DNA from: JAPOPJ01 sp964538885
Lineage (GTDB): Archaea > Thermoproteota > Nitrososphaeria > Nitrososphaerales > Nitrosopumilaceae
Assembly (NCBI GenBank): GCA_964538885.1
Contig: CAZIHR010000061.1
Span: 1-5,241, forward strand
Direction: 5' to 3'
Length of the DNA: 5,241 bases
The position numbers were made by a program, and so were the translations under genes. This document shows positions 5,124-5,241 of the stretch, piece by piece (position 1 is the stretch's first letter; every line of letters starts with the position of its first letter). The notes beneath the pieces are model-generated. The model saw only the letters and a list, made by a program, of their open reading frames with translations, was not told the origin of the DNA and ran no database searches.

Positions 5124-5241
5124 GGATTAGACAGATTCGTGCATGGTGTCTCCTAGGGAGCACTACACTGCGGTGTCAGGTAGAATGAATTTCGAACATC
5201 TATCCATTCGGGTCAGCGGTTGGTGGCCGCACCCCACGATC
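5124..5241. other. unassigned right end of the window
   Basis: No gene is supported. A plus-strand frame opens at ATG 5185 after AGGTAGA and is still open at the window edge (19 codons), so it could be the start of a following gene. A short minus-strand frame is also open at the edge. GGTGTC occurs twice (5145-5150 and 5172-5177). I see no convincing transcription terminator, tRNA or attachment site. Confidence 0.3.

Noticed and set aside
5145..5177. Possible terminator (CTCC/GGAG and ACAC/GTGT short arms) after the operon
   Set aside because: Stems are only four base pairs and no T-tract follows, so a terminator is not supported.
5185..5241. Partial gene starting at ATG 5185 and running off the window
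   Set aside because: Only 19 codons are visible and none is diagnostic. It is noted in the right-end feature but not called as a gene.
1..5241. CRISPR array, tRNA or rRNA genes
   Set aside because: No regularly spaced repeats beyond the three 17-bp sites, and no tRNA T-arm or conserved rRNA segment was found on either strand.

Overview
The window most likely comes from an archaeon, probably a Nitrososphaerota (Thaumarchaeota) genome. The support is indirect. ATA and AGG codons are used freely. TATA-box-like elements lie 25-30 bases upstream of start codons that have no Shine-Dalgarno sequence, as in leaderless archaeal transcripts, while genes inside the operon do carry Shine-Dalgarno-like sequences. 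The two broken mobile-element genes also resemble archaeal families as I remember them. No rRNA or tRNA gene is visible to settle the taxonomy.

The left third (1-1240) is an accessory, partly decayed mobile-element zone. Bases 1-247 are AT-rich and hold no gene I can support. At 248-361 (+) is the helix-turn-helix N-terminus of a transposase-like protein that breaks off near base 340. It abuts, in convergent orientation, the N-terminal half of a tyrosine recombinase on the minus strand (838 down to about 338). That gene has lost its catalytic half and also carries an in-frame TGA. Upstream of the recombinase, a 96-base divergent control region holds two opposed TATA-like boxes and three copies of a 17-bp near-palindrome. 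On the other side it drives a 100-residue protein of unknown function (935-1237).

The right two thirds (1383-4997) form a compact type I restriction-modification operon with an embedded toxin-antitoxin pair. The first gene is hsdM (1383-3038). It overlaps by ATGA a HEPN-domain gene of the HI0074 type (3035-3475). That gene in turn overlaps a single long reading frame (3450-4997) in which an HI0073-type minimal nucleotidyltransferase (MNT) is fused directly to a two-domain specificity subunit, HsdS. HEPN and MNT form a known toxin-antitoxin pair, with an RNase toxin silenced by AMPylation of a tyrosine. Here the antitoxin is covalently part of the DNA-recognition subunit, so the modification complex may carry the antitoxin and hold the toxin. 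This is the most interesting feature of the window.

No hsdR is visible. After hsdS there is a 39-codon frame six bases downstream, then about 120 bases with no convincing gene. The two target-recognition segments of HsdS are strikingly AT-rich compared with hsdM, the HEPN gene and the central conserved region of hsdS, which suggests recombinational exchange of recognition domains.
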